Positions 1 to 8,079 of a stretch of DNA of 64,000 nucleotides are shown here, piece by piece; the stretch's first letter is position 1, and every line of letters begins with the position of its first letter. A program made the position numbers and the translations under genes. Under the pieces are notes generated by a model. It saw only the letters and a program-made list of their open reading frames with translations. It was not told the DNA's origin and ran no database searches. The stretch is from positions 3,472,001 to 3,536,000 of the forward strand of contig NC_021182.1 of assembly GCF_000389635.1 (NCBI RefSeq), written 5' to 3'. Source of the DNA: Clostridium pasteurianum BC1 (GTDB taxonomy: Bacteria > Bacillota > Clostridia > Clostridiales > Clostridiaceae).

Positions 1-465
1 ACCTAATTTAGCTTCCTTAATAAGAATTATGCTTACCTGAAAAGGTTCTGCTCCAAGAGATATCAACTGCAAACGTAATTTAGGATTAATATTTAAAATT
101 GCAGCAAAACTCAATCCTATTATTATTGGAATAGCAACCAAGCTTTGTGCAATAATCATCGCCGGTACTGTATACATAATTTGCATATCTCCTAAAGGGC
201 CATAACGCCATAAAATTAAACTTACTATCAATCCAACCACTACAGGAGGCAATCCCATTCCAAAGTTAACCAAGCTACTTAATACATTCTTACCTTTGAA
301 CTCCTTTAATGCCATCCAAGTGCCAAACGGAACTCCAATAATCACACTTATGAGTGTGGCTGTTCCTGAAACCTTCAGTGTAACCATAACAATATTTAAA
401 ATATCTCTGTCACCACTTATTAAAAGTTCAAAGGCATGAACAATTCCTCTAATAATCATATCCAT
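1..465 (-). CDS. tupB: Tungstate ABC transporter permease TupB (partial, 3' end outside window)
   Basis: The first ~155 codons of an ABC permease read leftwards off the window edge. Hydrophobic segments, the run GTWMALKEFKG and the pairing with tupA fit the TupB/WtpB group of oxyanion permeases, which form the membrane channel for tungstate uptake. The chosen start (MDMIIRG) lies 8 nt downstream of the tupA stop, so the two genes are co-transcribed and probably translationally coupled; a second ATG two codons in is also possible because the ribosome site is weak. The ATPase gene tupC would be expected just beyond the left edge. Molybdate or sulfate permeases are alternatives on sequence alone; the TupA-like partner favours tungstate. 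Confidence 0.85.
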   Translation of the reverse strand, partial: MDMIIRGIVHAFELLISGDRDILNIVMVTLKVSGTATLISVIIGVPFGTWMALKEFKGKNVLSSLVNFGMGLPPVVVGLIVSLILWRYGPLGDMQIMYTVPAMIIAQSLVAIPIIIGLSFAAILNINPKLRLQLISLGAEPFQVSIILIKEAKLG

Positions 466-473
466 AGCTTTTT

Positions 474-1349
474 CTAAATCCCATAATCTTTATCAGATTT
501 ACCACCATCTGAGTAAAAAAGTACTTCTCCAAATTTATCTTTTCCATAATTAGCAATTAATTCTTGACCTTTTTTTGACAACAAGAAATTACTAAAAGCT
601 TTAGCACCCTCACTGTTTGCTTTAGAAAATTTTGCGGGATTAATCTCTGATACTGAGTACAAATTCAACAGCTTTTTATCCCCTTCAACCAATACTGGTA
701 GTGATAATATTTTTCTATCATTTAAATAGGTTGCTCTGTCAGCTAAGGTATATGCCCGCTTTTCATTAGATATTTTTAAGGTTTGCCCCATACCAGCACC
801 CGCTTCAATATACCATGCTCCTTGTGGCTTAACATTAGCATCACTCCACAATTTTTTTTCCAACTTATTAGTACCAGAGTCATCTGATCTTGATACAAAT
901 TCAGATTGAGTTTTTGCAATAGCTGTAAAGGCCGCTACAGCATCTTTCATTCCCTTTATCTTTGCCTTGTCACTTTCTGATCCTACAATAACAAAATCAT
1001 TATGCATTACTAATTTACGATTTACAATAATTCCCTCCTCTATTACTTGTTTTTCTGCAGCAGGTGAATTTACTAACAATGCATCAACTTGACCTTTTTC
1101 AGCTAAGGCTAATGCTTGACCTGTTCCAACAGAAACAGTTTTGGTCTTATAACCACTTTCCTTTTCAAAAGCTGGGATTATAACATCTAATAATCCACTG
1201 TCCTCTATACTAGTTGTCATACCTAATATTACTTCCTTTTTCTGTATTGTCTTTGAATCACTGGTGCCTTTATTAGCAGAAGTATTACTACACCCTACGA
1301 GAAACACCCCTAAATAAACTACTAAAATAATACTAAAAAATTTACGCAT
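474..1349 (-). CDS. tupA: Tungstate ABC transporter substrate-binding lipoprotein TupA
   Basis: A 291-residue extracytoplasmic binding protein. The N-terminus is a lipoprotein signal peptide ending in the lipobox VGC (Cys20). The mature part opens with the family hallmarks TTSIEDSGLLD and VGTGQALALAEKGQVDALLV; the T-S/T-S and G-T-G-Q elements line the oxyanion site in TupA/WtpA-like proteins. It ends 8 nt before tupB. A GGAGG ribosome site precedes the ATG, and a perfect palindrome lies further upstream. In anaerobes TupA supplies tungsten for aldehyde ferredoxin oxidoreductases and formate dehydrogenases. Its place directly downstream of nitrogenase-like genes is notable. Specificity for tungstate rather than molybdate is inferred from the family. 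Confidence 0.88.
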   Translation of the reverse strand: MRKFFSIILVVYLGVFLVGCSNTSANKGTSDSKTIQKKEVILGMTTSIEDSGLLDVIIPAFEKESGYKTKTVSVGTGQALALAEKGQVDALLVNSPAAEKQVIEEGIIVNRKLVMHNDFVIVGSESDKAKIKGMKDAVAAFTAIAKTQSEFVSRSDDSGTNKLEKKLWSDANVKPQGAWYIEAGAGMGQTLKISNEKRAYTLADRATYLNDRKILSLPVLVEGDKKLLNLYSVSEINPAKFSKANSEGAKAFSNFLLSKKGQELIANYGKDKFGEVLFYSDGGKSDKDYGI

Positions 1350-1372
1350 ATCAATTTTCCTCCTAAAAATAT

Positions 1373-1390
1373 TGTTTAAATACTTAAACA
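1373..1390. promoter_or_regulatory. Palindromic operator-like site upstream of tupA
   Basis: TGTTTAA-ATAC-TTAAACA is a perfect 7-bp inverted repeat with a 4-bp spacer, ending 24 bp before the tupA start. Position and symmetry suit a dimeric repressor or activator of tup expression. I do not recognise it as a known ModE or TunR site. It may share space with the promoter. Confidence 0.4.
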
Positions 1391-1543
1391 GTTTACACTA
1401 ATCTAAAAAAGCATTTTTAATAAAATCAAAATGAAATTATTCACTATTTCAAGCAATTATATTTGTTTTTTTGCAATATTGTTAATACTTATTTCTAAAA
1501 AGATACCAATGAAGCCCTGTGTTTCAACGGATTAAAAAAATCA

Positions 1544-2719
1544 CTACATATACTGTCTTTCTCTTCTATAGTCCATAGTCATAAATGAATTTATTAAATC
1601 TTCTACTAAATTGATTACACCTTCAAAACCTGCATATCCTCTATTTCCAATACTTATAGAATCAAATACAGGATATACGTATCTTATGAATGATATTTCA
1701 AATTCTTCTGCAATTTCTCTTTCAAAAGATGATCCAAATAATATTGATGCATCAGAATTTTTTACAAGCTCTCTAAACTCATTCATATCCTTATTTCCAC
1801 GTTCACAATATACCTGTACGTCCATTCCAAGTTCATCTTCAAGAAAACTTCTCAGCGCAGCAGCTCTTAAAGCATCTCCAAACACAGCACAGGGTATAGA
1901 ATATAAATGCCTTACATAATCATAAACATTTTTAAGGACTGACATGGTAAATTGCTCCTTTTCCTTTAAGGTATCTTCATATTCTAAATTAAAAAAAGAA
2001 AATATTTTCTTCACAAAATTTTTACTGGTCTCAATCCCATAAGGATATTCAACAATTATATATGGTATATTAAACTCTTTTTCCATTAAATCTCCTATGG
2101 CTTCAAATCCTTTAAAAACCACATTTAATTCAGCGCAGATAACCTTCTTTATATTTTCAATAGTATCAAAAGGTATTATTGAATTTATGTTTATTTTATC
2201 TCCAAGCATTTTTCTTATATTGTTAATATCAGCTTTTATCATATAATCATCAGATAGCAGTCCTATAAGATTTATTGATTTTTCTTTCTTTCGTCCATAC
2301 TTCATTAAATCCAGCATTGACTTTATTCCTTCAATTTGACCTTCTTCCATATTGAGAACAAATCCAGGAGCTTTTATATATACAATTTCTCTGTTTTCTG
2401 AATATTTTTTTATTTCTGCTTCAAAATCTTCACCTAATACTCCTGACACGCATCCGGAAATAACAAATAATACTTTAGGATTATGCATATCTATAACGTT
2501 ATCAATAGCCTTTTTAAATATTTTTAATCCTCCAAATACAACATCCTCATTGTATATTACAGTAGAAGCTTGTCTTATATCATTCAGCCTAGATGGCATA
2601 TGAAATATGGAGGTACCCCAATTGCATCCAATGGTTGTATGTAAAAGCACATAAGAATCCTTAACGCTTATGGCACCTCTATATACACCAAATAAATTAC
2701 ATGCTGTAGAAGGTTGCAT
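1544..2719 (-). CDS. Nitrogenase component-1-like protein, NifK/NifN-like (beta-type) subunit
   Basis: A ~391-residue member of the nitrogenase component 1 family (NifD/K/E/N, BchN/B, Nfl). I place the start at MQPSTACNLFG because GAGGAG lies 9 nt before it and 5 nt after the stop of the upstream gene; an in-frame ATG eight codons earlier would overlap that gene. Three cysteines, C7 (TACNLFG), C32 (TIGCNWG) and C90 (ISGCVSG), have spacings of 25 and 58, the same as the P-cluster cysteines of NifK, so an inter-subunit Fe-S cluster shared with the upstream product is likely. EDVVFGG is also family-typical. At ~390 residues it is shorter than NifK (~500). No function is assigned; it probably forms a heterotetramer with the neighbouring alpha-like protein. 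Confidence 0.8.
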   Translation of the reverse strand: MQPSTACNLFGVYRGAISVKDSYVLLHTTIGCNWGTSIFHMPSRLNDIRQASTVIYNEDVVFGGLKIFKKAIDNVIDMHNPKVLFVISGCVSGVLGEDFEAEIKKYSENREIVYIKAPGFVLNMEEGQIEGIKSMLDLMKYGRKKEKSINLIGLLSDDYMIKADINNIRKMLGDKININSIIPFDTIENIKKVICAELNVVFKGFEAIGDLMEKEFNIPYIIVEYPYGIETSKNFVKKIFSFFNLEYEDTLKEKEQFTMSVLKNVYDYVRHLYSIPCAVFGDALRAAALRSFLEDELGMDVQVYCERGNKDMNEFRELVKNSDASILFGSSFEREIAEEFEISFIRYVYPVFDSISIGNRGYAGFEGVINLVEDLINSFMTMDYRRERQYM

Positions 2720-2724
2720 TTTAA

Positions 2725-4212
2725 TCATCTCCTCAAATTCCACATTTTATGCCACATCTTTTCAGAAGTTACAGATCCTTTTTCCCCAATAGTAGGGTAC
2801 AGTAAACTATCATAATTGAATTTTGAAAGTATTAAACTCTCCTGACTTTTACCCCTTTTAACTTTACTGGCAAAATTGCACACATTATTCTTAAAATTAT
2901 TAAAATCTATTGGAATAAACATTTTCCCTAAATCCACGGTCTTTAACCCCTTAAAAGAAGTTAGAAACTCAATACCATTAATTACAATATCCACATCTTG
3001 AAAAATTCTTTTTAAATCCTCTTTTTTAGAATTAATATAAATAATTGTATTGTTTCCAGTATCATTAGCTGCCTTTTTAATATTTATTATTGTATTTTCC
3101 ACTATATCTTTGTCCGCATCTTCATACTCCAGTTTACTATCATCAATATTTATACATATATACTTAAGCTTTACTCCATAATCGTTAGTTAAAGCCTCTA
3201 TAATATATGGCAATGATAAAAAGGAGTCACTATACAAAGCAAAAATATATTTTCCTATGAAGTTTTTAGCTTCACTTATTTCTGTAAACACCTGCTGCTC
3301 CATGTCTTTTAAGATTTTACTGGCCTCTAAACCCATATCAAAACAATCAGCTATGCTCATATAAAATTTTTCAATCCCCTTTAACCCATGATAGGGCTGA
3401 AAGGTATTTACATGAAAATACTCTGTACCAAAAGCCATCTTCATCTTTTTAGCCCAGGAGATCCTTCTTACAATATTTAGTTTTGCCCTGGGTGCTGTGA
3501 TGATATCTTCAGTATTACAGCTTGGCATTACTGTATTTACTTTTATTCCTATGTTTTTTAAAATTAAAATTATTTCTTTTAAATTGTCATTTCCACCCCA
3601 GGCAAAGCTTTCAATATTAACGGTTTTATCCTGTACCTGCTGCTTTTCCATAAGCTGATCTACAAAGGCTGACATAGCTTCATCTACACCACATCCTTTG
3701 TTTATTCCACCCTGCTTTTCAGGTTCCTTCCAATGTAATATCCTCTCCTTATTGTTTTTCTTGGAAGATGACTTATCAATATGTGAGAATACTTCCGATT
3801 TAATAAATACGATTTTACAATCCGTTTTTTTTCTGAATTCATCTATAATAAACTTATCCATTTCCACATCTAATATATCCGTACATACACTGGGTATAAT
3901 GGCTATCATTTTAGGATTATAATTATCTATAGTTTCTGAGATTGCCTGTTTAAGCTTCTTTTCTGTTCCAAAAATAATATCTTCTTCCTCTAAATTACTG
4001 CATTGAGTTTTATAAGAAGGTAAATATCTCCTCCTTGCCACATACTTATAATGAAATCCACATCCTTTGGGACTATGAATTATAGGAACTGCATCGGCTA
4101 TTTCACTTATGACATTCATGGCTCCTGATATTTTACCACTTACTCCCATGTTGTGCATTATCCTTGAAGGGTATATCCCAGAATAACAGTGTTCTTTATA
4201 ATATTCTCTCAT
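2725..4212 (-). CDS. Nitrogenase component-1-like protein, NifD/NifE-like (alpha-type) subunit
   Basis: A 495-residue protein of the nitrogenase component 1 family. Cys51 (PKGCGFHY), Cys71 (TQCSNLEEED) and Cys110 (PSVCTDIL) match the positions of the alpha-side P-cluster cysteines, and DIIFGTEKKL is the usual DIVFGG-like motif. Where NifD has the FeMo-cofactor cysteine (NLVHCYRS), this protein reads NIVRRISW, so the M-cluster ligand is missing. It is therefore not a dinitrogenase alpha subunit; a scaffold (NifE-like) or an Nfl-type reductase subunit fits better. GGAGG precedes the ATG. The next gene starts 5 nt after its stop. No NifH/BchL-type ATPase, needed as electron donor by all characterised family members, is encoded nearby. 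Confidence 0.8.
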   Translation of the reverse strand: MREYYKEHCYSGIYPSRIMHNMGVSGKISGAMNVISEIADAVPIIHSPKGCGFHYKYVARRRYLPSYKTQCSNLEEEDIIFGTEKKLKQAISETIDNYNPKMIAIIPSVCTDILDVEMDKFIIDEFRKKTDCKIVFIKSEVFSHIDKSSSKKNNKERILHWKEPEKQGGINKGCGVDEAMSAFVDQLMEKQQVQDKTVNIESFAWGGNDNLKEIILILKNIGIKVNTVMPSCNTEDIITAPRAKLNIVRRISWAKKMKMAFGTEYFHVNTFQPYHGLKGIEKFYMSIADCFDMGLEASKILKDMEQQVFTEISEAKNFIGKYIFALYSDSFLSLPYIIEALTNDYGVKLKYICINIDDSKLEYEDADKDIVENTIINIKKAANDTGNNTIIYINSKKEDLKRIFQDVDIVINGIEFLTSFKGLKTVDLGKMFIPIDFNNFKNNVCNFASKVKRGKSQESLILSKFNYDSLLYPTIGEKGSVTSEKMWHKMWNLRR

Positions 4213-4337
4213 AAATTTTGACCTCCATTAATAATAGATGTATCTTAAAAAATCTTTGAAATTATCATATTAACTAATCATGCCATCTTCAGCACAAGCA
4301 GGGATAAAGATATTATGACACAAGATTTTCTAGCTAA

Positions 4338-5126
4338 CTATTTTCTACCACCCTGTGCATAATTCGAAGTATTTATGAAGTTAATTGACAGAATTCCATT
4401 ATCATCTATGGATATTTCTGATTCTACATTATATACTTTACGGATAATCTCTGTAGTTAATACCTTATCAGGCTTATCATTTGCCAAAACTTCACCTTCA
4501 TTTATTAAAACAACACGCTTAGCATATTTTGCCGCCATATTAAGATCATGCATCACAATTATAGTTATTATTTTTCTTTCATTGGATAATCTACTTATTA
4601 AATTAAGTATCTCAAATTGATAATGAATATCTAAATTATTCAAGGGTTCATCTAAGATAAGAATCTTTGGTTCCTTAATTATAGCTTGAGCTAAAAATAC
4701 AATTTGCCTCTGTCCTCCACTAAGTTCATTAAGCTTCTTCTCTGCTAGGCCTTGTATTCCCAAATCACACAATATATCTCTAACTTTATCCAATTGTTCA
4801 TCACTTACTTTAATAGACAAAGTATTAATCATACCTAAAAGAACTGCTTCTAATACTGTAATAGAAATATCACCCGAAGAAGTTTGAGGTAAGTAACTTA
4901 TAATCTCTGAACAGAATTCTTTATGTGAACGTTGAATTTTTTTTCCATCAAAGAACAATTCACCTTTAGGTTTCTCAATACCTGATATACATTTTATAAT
5001 CGTTGACTTGCCAGCTCCATTTGGGCCTATTAAGGCTGTGATCATTGGCTGAAACTTTAAATTTACATCTTTAAGTATATTTTTATTCTTATAGCCAAAG
5101 GACAAATTTTTCACTTCAAGTTCCAT
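4338..5126 (-). CDS. FecE/BtuD-type ABC transporter ATP-binding protein
   Basis: A 262-residue ATPase of the metal-chelate/cobalamin/molybdate (type II importer) class. Walker A is GPNGAGKST, the Q-loop is YLPQTSSG, the signature is LSGGQRQ, Walker B is ILILDEP and the switch histidine lies in VMHDLN. Its ATG overlaps the last base of the permease stop, so the pair is translationally coupled. With the permease and lipoprotein upstream and the nitrogenase-like genes 125 bp downstream it appears to be one operon. The substrate could be a siderophore, haem, corrinoid or Mo/W oxyanion (MolC-like); sequence alone does not decide. Confidence 0.88.
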   Translation of the reverse strand: MELEVKNLSFGYKNKNILKDVNLKFQPMITALIGPNGAGKSTIIKCISGIEKPKGELFFDGKKIQRSHKEFCSEIISYLPQTSSGDISITVLEAVLLGMINTLSIKVSDEQLDKVRDILCDLGIQGLAEKKLNELSGGQRQIVFLAQAIIKEPKILILDEPLNNLDIHYQFEILNLISRLSNERKIITIIVMHDLNMAAKYAKRVVLINEGEVLANDKPDKVLTTEIIRKVYNVESEISIDDNGILSINFINTSNYAQGGRK

Positions 5127-6190
5127 TAATAGTTCTTCCTCCTTAGTACAATTGATAATAAAAATGGCATTCCTATAATAGCTGTAATCAATCCAACATC
5201 TATAATTGCACCTGGTACCAATACTTTACTAAGTACAGAAGAAATAGAAAGTATACAAGCTCCTATTAAAGCAGAACACGGTATAAAATATCTGTGATCT
5301 TCTCCTACAAACGATCTTGCAATATGGGGGCCTGCTAAACCAATGAAGCCTATAGTTCCAACAAAACAAACAGAGGTTGCTGCTATAAGAGACACAATAA
5401 CTAACACTTTAAGCCTTATTCTTTCTACATTTACACCTAAAGATTTTGCTTTACTATCTCCCAATTTTAAAGAAGTTATTTTCCAAGAATCTACTAATAA
5501 TAATGGCACAGTGACTATAAATACTATAAATACTATAATAACAGTAGACCACTTTGATGCTGATAGACTTCCATAAGACCACATAATTATTTTTTGGCGG
5601 CTTTCTTCAGTTGCAATATAATTTAAAATTGATGCAAGAGAACTGAATAAAAATGAAAATGAAATTCCAGCAAGAATAATCGTTTCAGAAGTTCCTTTTT
5701 TTACCCTTGCTATAAAATAAATGAGTAAAGATAATGCTAGTGAGAATACAAATGCATTAATTGGAATAATTAAATCCTCACGTACAGGAATTATCCCCTT
5801 TCCAATAACGATCGCTAAATAAGCACCAAAAGAAGCTGCAGACGATATACCCAAAGTATATGGAGTTGCCATAGGATTATCTAAAATAGTCTGCATTTCA
5901 GCACCTGCAACTGAAAGAGATGCTCCTACAATTACTGCCATTACAGCAACAGGCATTCTCATTATCCATACTATTACATAAGTTTGATAATCACTGGAGG
6001 ATGAAAAAAATATAGTGTATAATACCTCTTTAATAGAAAGTAAGGAAGCCCCTGTCATTATATCAATAGTAAAAAATGATAATAATATCATTAATGAACA
6101 TATTATAAAATATATTCTTTTTCTAATTATTTTGTTGTAGAGTTCACGAGTATTAAAAGTTTTTTTTGCTTGTGTAGTTTCATTCGTCAT
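5126..6190 (-). CDS. FecCD/BtuC-type ABC transporter permease
   Basis: A 354-residue polytopic protein (about ten hydrophobic segments) of the FecCD family. The family runs VWIMRMPVAVMAVIVGASLS, DNPMATPYTLGIS and IGFIGLAGPHIAR are present; the last holds the coupling-helix region that docks on the ATPase. A single permease gene implies a homodimer. The ribosome site GGAGG lies 8 nt before the ATG. The gene follows a short gene remnant rather than directly following the binding-protein gene, which suggests the operon once held another gene between them. Confidence 0.88.
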   Translation of the reverse strand: MTNETTQAKKTFNTRELYNKIIRKRIYFIICSLMILLSFFTIDIMTGASLLSIKEVLYTIFFSSSSDYQTYVIVWIMRMPVAVMAVIVGASLSVAGAEMQTILDNPMATPYTLGISSAASFGAYLAIVIGKGIIPVREDLIIPINAFVFSLALSLLIYFIARVKKGTSETIILAGISFSFLFSSLASILNYIATEESRQKIIMWSYGSLSASKWSTVIIVFIVFIVTVPLLLVDSWKITSLKLGDSKAKSLGVNVERIRLKVLVIVSLIAATSVCFVGTIGFIGLAGPHIARSFVGEDHRYFIPCSALIGACILSISSVLSKVLVPGAIIDVGLITAIIGMPFLLSIVLRRKNY

Positions 6191-6223
6191 AATAAAACCT
6201 CCTGTTATTTAATAACACATTAT

Positions 6224-6364
6224 TTAATTATCCTGTGTAGAAAAAAACTCATCTAAAGATTTTACTACTGCACCATTTTTACACCAGCTTTCAAAGGTAG
6301 CTATCTTATTTTCTTCTGTGCCCGATTTCCCAAAATTCGTTTCATATCCAACTGCTTTATTTAA
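6224..6364 (-). pseudogene. C-terminal remnant of an unidentified gene between binding protein and permease
   Basis: A 46-codon open stretch without start codon or ribosome site reads KAVGYETNFGKSG ... ESWCKNGAVVKSLDEFF and ends 34 bp before the permease ATG. Its composition (balanced charge, Trp, Cys) looks like real protein rather than translated AT-rich spacer. It is cut off on the upstream side by the arm of a perfect 20-bp inverted repeat. I read it as the tail of a deleted operon gene. I do not recognise the family; methyltransferases are sometimes found in this position in FecBCD operons, but that is only a suggestion. Confidence 0.5.
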
Positions 6365-6414
6365 TTAATGTGGAATTTGACTATATATTTAAAAAGTCAA
6401 ATTCCACATTAATT
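6363..6414. repeat. Perfect 20-bp inverted repeat (stem-loop) after the binding-protein gene
   Basis: Arms at 6363-6382 and 6395-6414 (AGTCAAATTCCACATTAATT in the right arm) are exact complements around a 12-nt loop. The stem starts 2 nt after the stop of the binding-protein gene. There is no U-run on the leftward side, so it is not a classic terminator for that gene. It could be an mRNA-stabilising or processing hairpin that raises the binding-protein level relative to the permease, as in many binding-protein operons, or the scar of the event that removed the intervening gene. Confidence 0.7.
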
Positions 6415-6415
6415 A

Positions 6416-7591
6416 TTATTTTAAACTTAACATCCAAACACCACTGTATCTTATTGGCATAAATTTGCTATAAAACTCTTCTAAATCCTTTTCTGGATTT
6501 AAATCTTTAAACTCATCAGGATAAAAATCTTTAGCTAAAGCTTCTATGGCTGCAAAGTTAGTAATCTGTGCAGTATTATGCCATACGCTGTAAACTTTTT
6601 TATTTTTTACAGCAGATAGTGTATTCCAACCCGGACGGTTTAAATATCCTTTTAATAATGCCTGAGAACCAGCCTCACTTGCATTAAATCCTATTTTCAT
6701 ACTACCAGGCATAACCCAATCCTGACCAGTTATAACAATTATATCAGGATTTGCTTTTAATAGTCCCTCCGCACTCATTGGTCCTTGCTGTACTGCTATC
6801 ACACCATCAGCTACATTATTAACTTTTAATTTATTTAACACTGCTCCCCAAGATATATACTGTTTAGGATTTCCTGTTCCACCATAAGTTGAACCAAGCT
6901 GATTGCCATTTGGTCCGGAACCTCCATTTTCAATATATACAGATGGAGCCGGAAGATTTGATTTTTCTATTTTTGATAAAACATTATTTATGCGATCATT
7001 AGCATACTTTACTATTTCATCAGCTCTTTGCTTTTTACCTAACACTTGACCCAGTAGTTCCAAACTCTTTTGTGGACCATCAAATGGAGCGCTTTGTAAA
7101 TCTGTAAACATTATTGGAAGTCCAGCTGCTTTAAACTTTGAAATATATGGAGAATCCTTAAATGATTTATCAATAATTACTACGTCAGGTTTTAATTTTA
7201 ATATCTGTTCAGGATCAATACTTTGGTCATAAACACTACCTGTTACTGCAGTTTTTTCAAGCTGCGGATATTTATCTAAGAATTTATTATAAGCACCAGT
7301 ATCATCTGTTTTCAAATCAGGTCCCCAGCCAACAAGTTTCTTTGGAAGGTCATCACCAAGAAGAGATGCCAGCAAATAAACATCTTTACTTCTTAATAAA
7401 ACGATTCTATCAACATTTTTTTTCAGTTTTACTGAATTCCCAGCCATATCTGTATACGTAACCATTTCATTGTCCGATGAAGTAGGCGCTTTATTAGGGG
7501 TGCAACCAGCAAATAGTGCAGTAATTAGTAATACCAAAATTAAAATAACTAAATTTGATTTGTTAAATAATTTCTCTTGCATGTTTTTCAT
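6416..7591 (-). CDS. FecB/BtuF/MolA-type ABC transporter substrate-binding lipoprotein
   Basis: A ~391-residue type III binding protein. I start it at MKNMQEK because GGAGG sits 9 nt upstream; an upstream in-frame ATG would add 12 residues and would include the ribosome site. A signal peptide ends in the lipobox FAGC. The mature part has VTYTDMAGNSVKLKK (the usual entry to this fold), RIVLL, VVIIDKSF and a C-terminal YPDEFKDLNPEKDL. It should deliver a metal complex or oxyanion to the downstream permease/ATPase. It is the first gene of the cluster that also holds the nitrogenase-like pair. Ligand unknown. Confidence 0.85.
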   Translation of the reverse strand: MKNMQEKLFNKSNLVILILVLLITALFAGCTPNKAPTSSDNEMVTYTDMAGNSVKLKKNVDRIVLLRSKDVYLLASLLGDDLPKKLVGWGPDLKTDDTGAYNKFLDKYPQLEKTAVTGSVYDQSIDPEQILKLKPDVVIIDKSFKDSPYISKFKAAGLPIMFTDLQSAPFDGPQKSLELLGQVLGKKQRADEIVKYANDRINNVLSKIEKSNLPAPSVYIENGGSGPNGNQLGSTYGGTGNPKQYISWGAVLNKLKVNNVADGVIAVQQGPMSAEGLLKANPDIIVITGQDWVMPGSMKIGFNASEAGSQALLKGYLNRPGWNTLSAVKNKKVYSVWHNTAQITNFAAIEALAKDFYPDEFKDLNPEKDLEEFYSKFMPIRYSGVWMLSLK

Positions 7592-7690
7592 AAAATAATC
7601 CTCCTGCTTTCTAAAATTTAAACACATGATTATACTATTTGCTACAAAATACCATGTTATGATTCATTTTATCAATTTATTTATATAATC

Positions 7691-7737
7691 TTTCATAGCT
7701 TTTCATATATTCTGATATACTCTTGTAGTTTTTCATA
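7691..7737. promoter_or_regulatory. Helically phased TTTCATA repeats upstream of the binding-protein gene
   Basis: TTTCATA occurs at 7691-7697, 7701-7707 and 7731-7737, that is at offsets 0, 10 and 40 bp, so all copies face the same side of the helix. They lie 100-150 bp upstream of the first gene of the transporter/nitrogenase-like operon. The region 7628-7930 is otherwise AT-rich spacer without a convincing gene. This arrangement suits cooperative binding of a regulator, but in such AT-rich DNA chance cannot be excluded. Confidence 0.35.
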
Positions 7738-7930
7738 TTATATCATGTTATTTTGTAAAATACTATAGTATTAATAAAAAATAATTACTATATTTATTAA
7801 TTTATCAATATTATTTTTACTTGATTAACAATTTTATTTTTATATAATTCTAAATTATGTAACTATTCACCATACAAAAACTTCAATACCTATAATATCC
7901 ATTTTCATAAATATTTTTCTGTATGCATTT

Positions 7931-7994
7931 AAAATAAAAAAATAGTCTAAGATAACCTTGTCGCTCCAAATAAAAGCAGTTATCTTAGACTATT
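7931..7994 (-). terminator. Rho-independent terminator of the trp operon
   Basis: A perfect 16-bp stem (7941-7956 with 7979-7994, AATAGTCTAAGATAAC in the left arm) is followed on the minus strand by a run of seven T and further T-rich sequence. It lies 85 bp after the trpA stop. Confidence 0.92.
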
Positions 7995-8079
7995 GGACTA
8001 TGATTAAAAATCACAATGAAACTGATGTGTTCTATTTCATTAAGATTTTATATCTTCAAGTAACATTTTTTCCTACTAT

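Noticed and set aside
1544-4212. Nitrogenase-like genes as true nifDK or nifEN
   Set aside because: The FeMo-co cysteine is replaced (NIVRRISW), both proteins are shorter or diverged, and no nifH, nifB or other nif gene lies nearby. NifEN-like scaffold function is not excluded.
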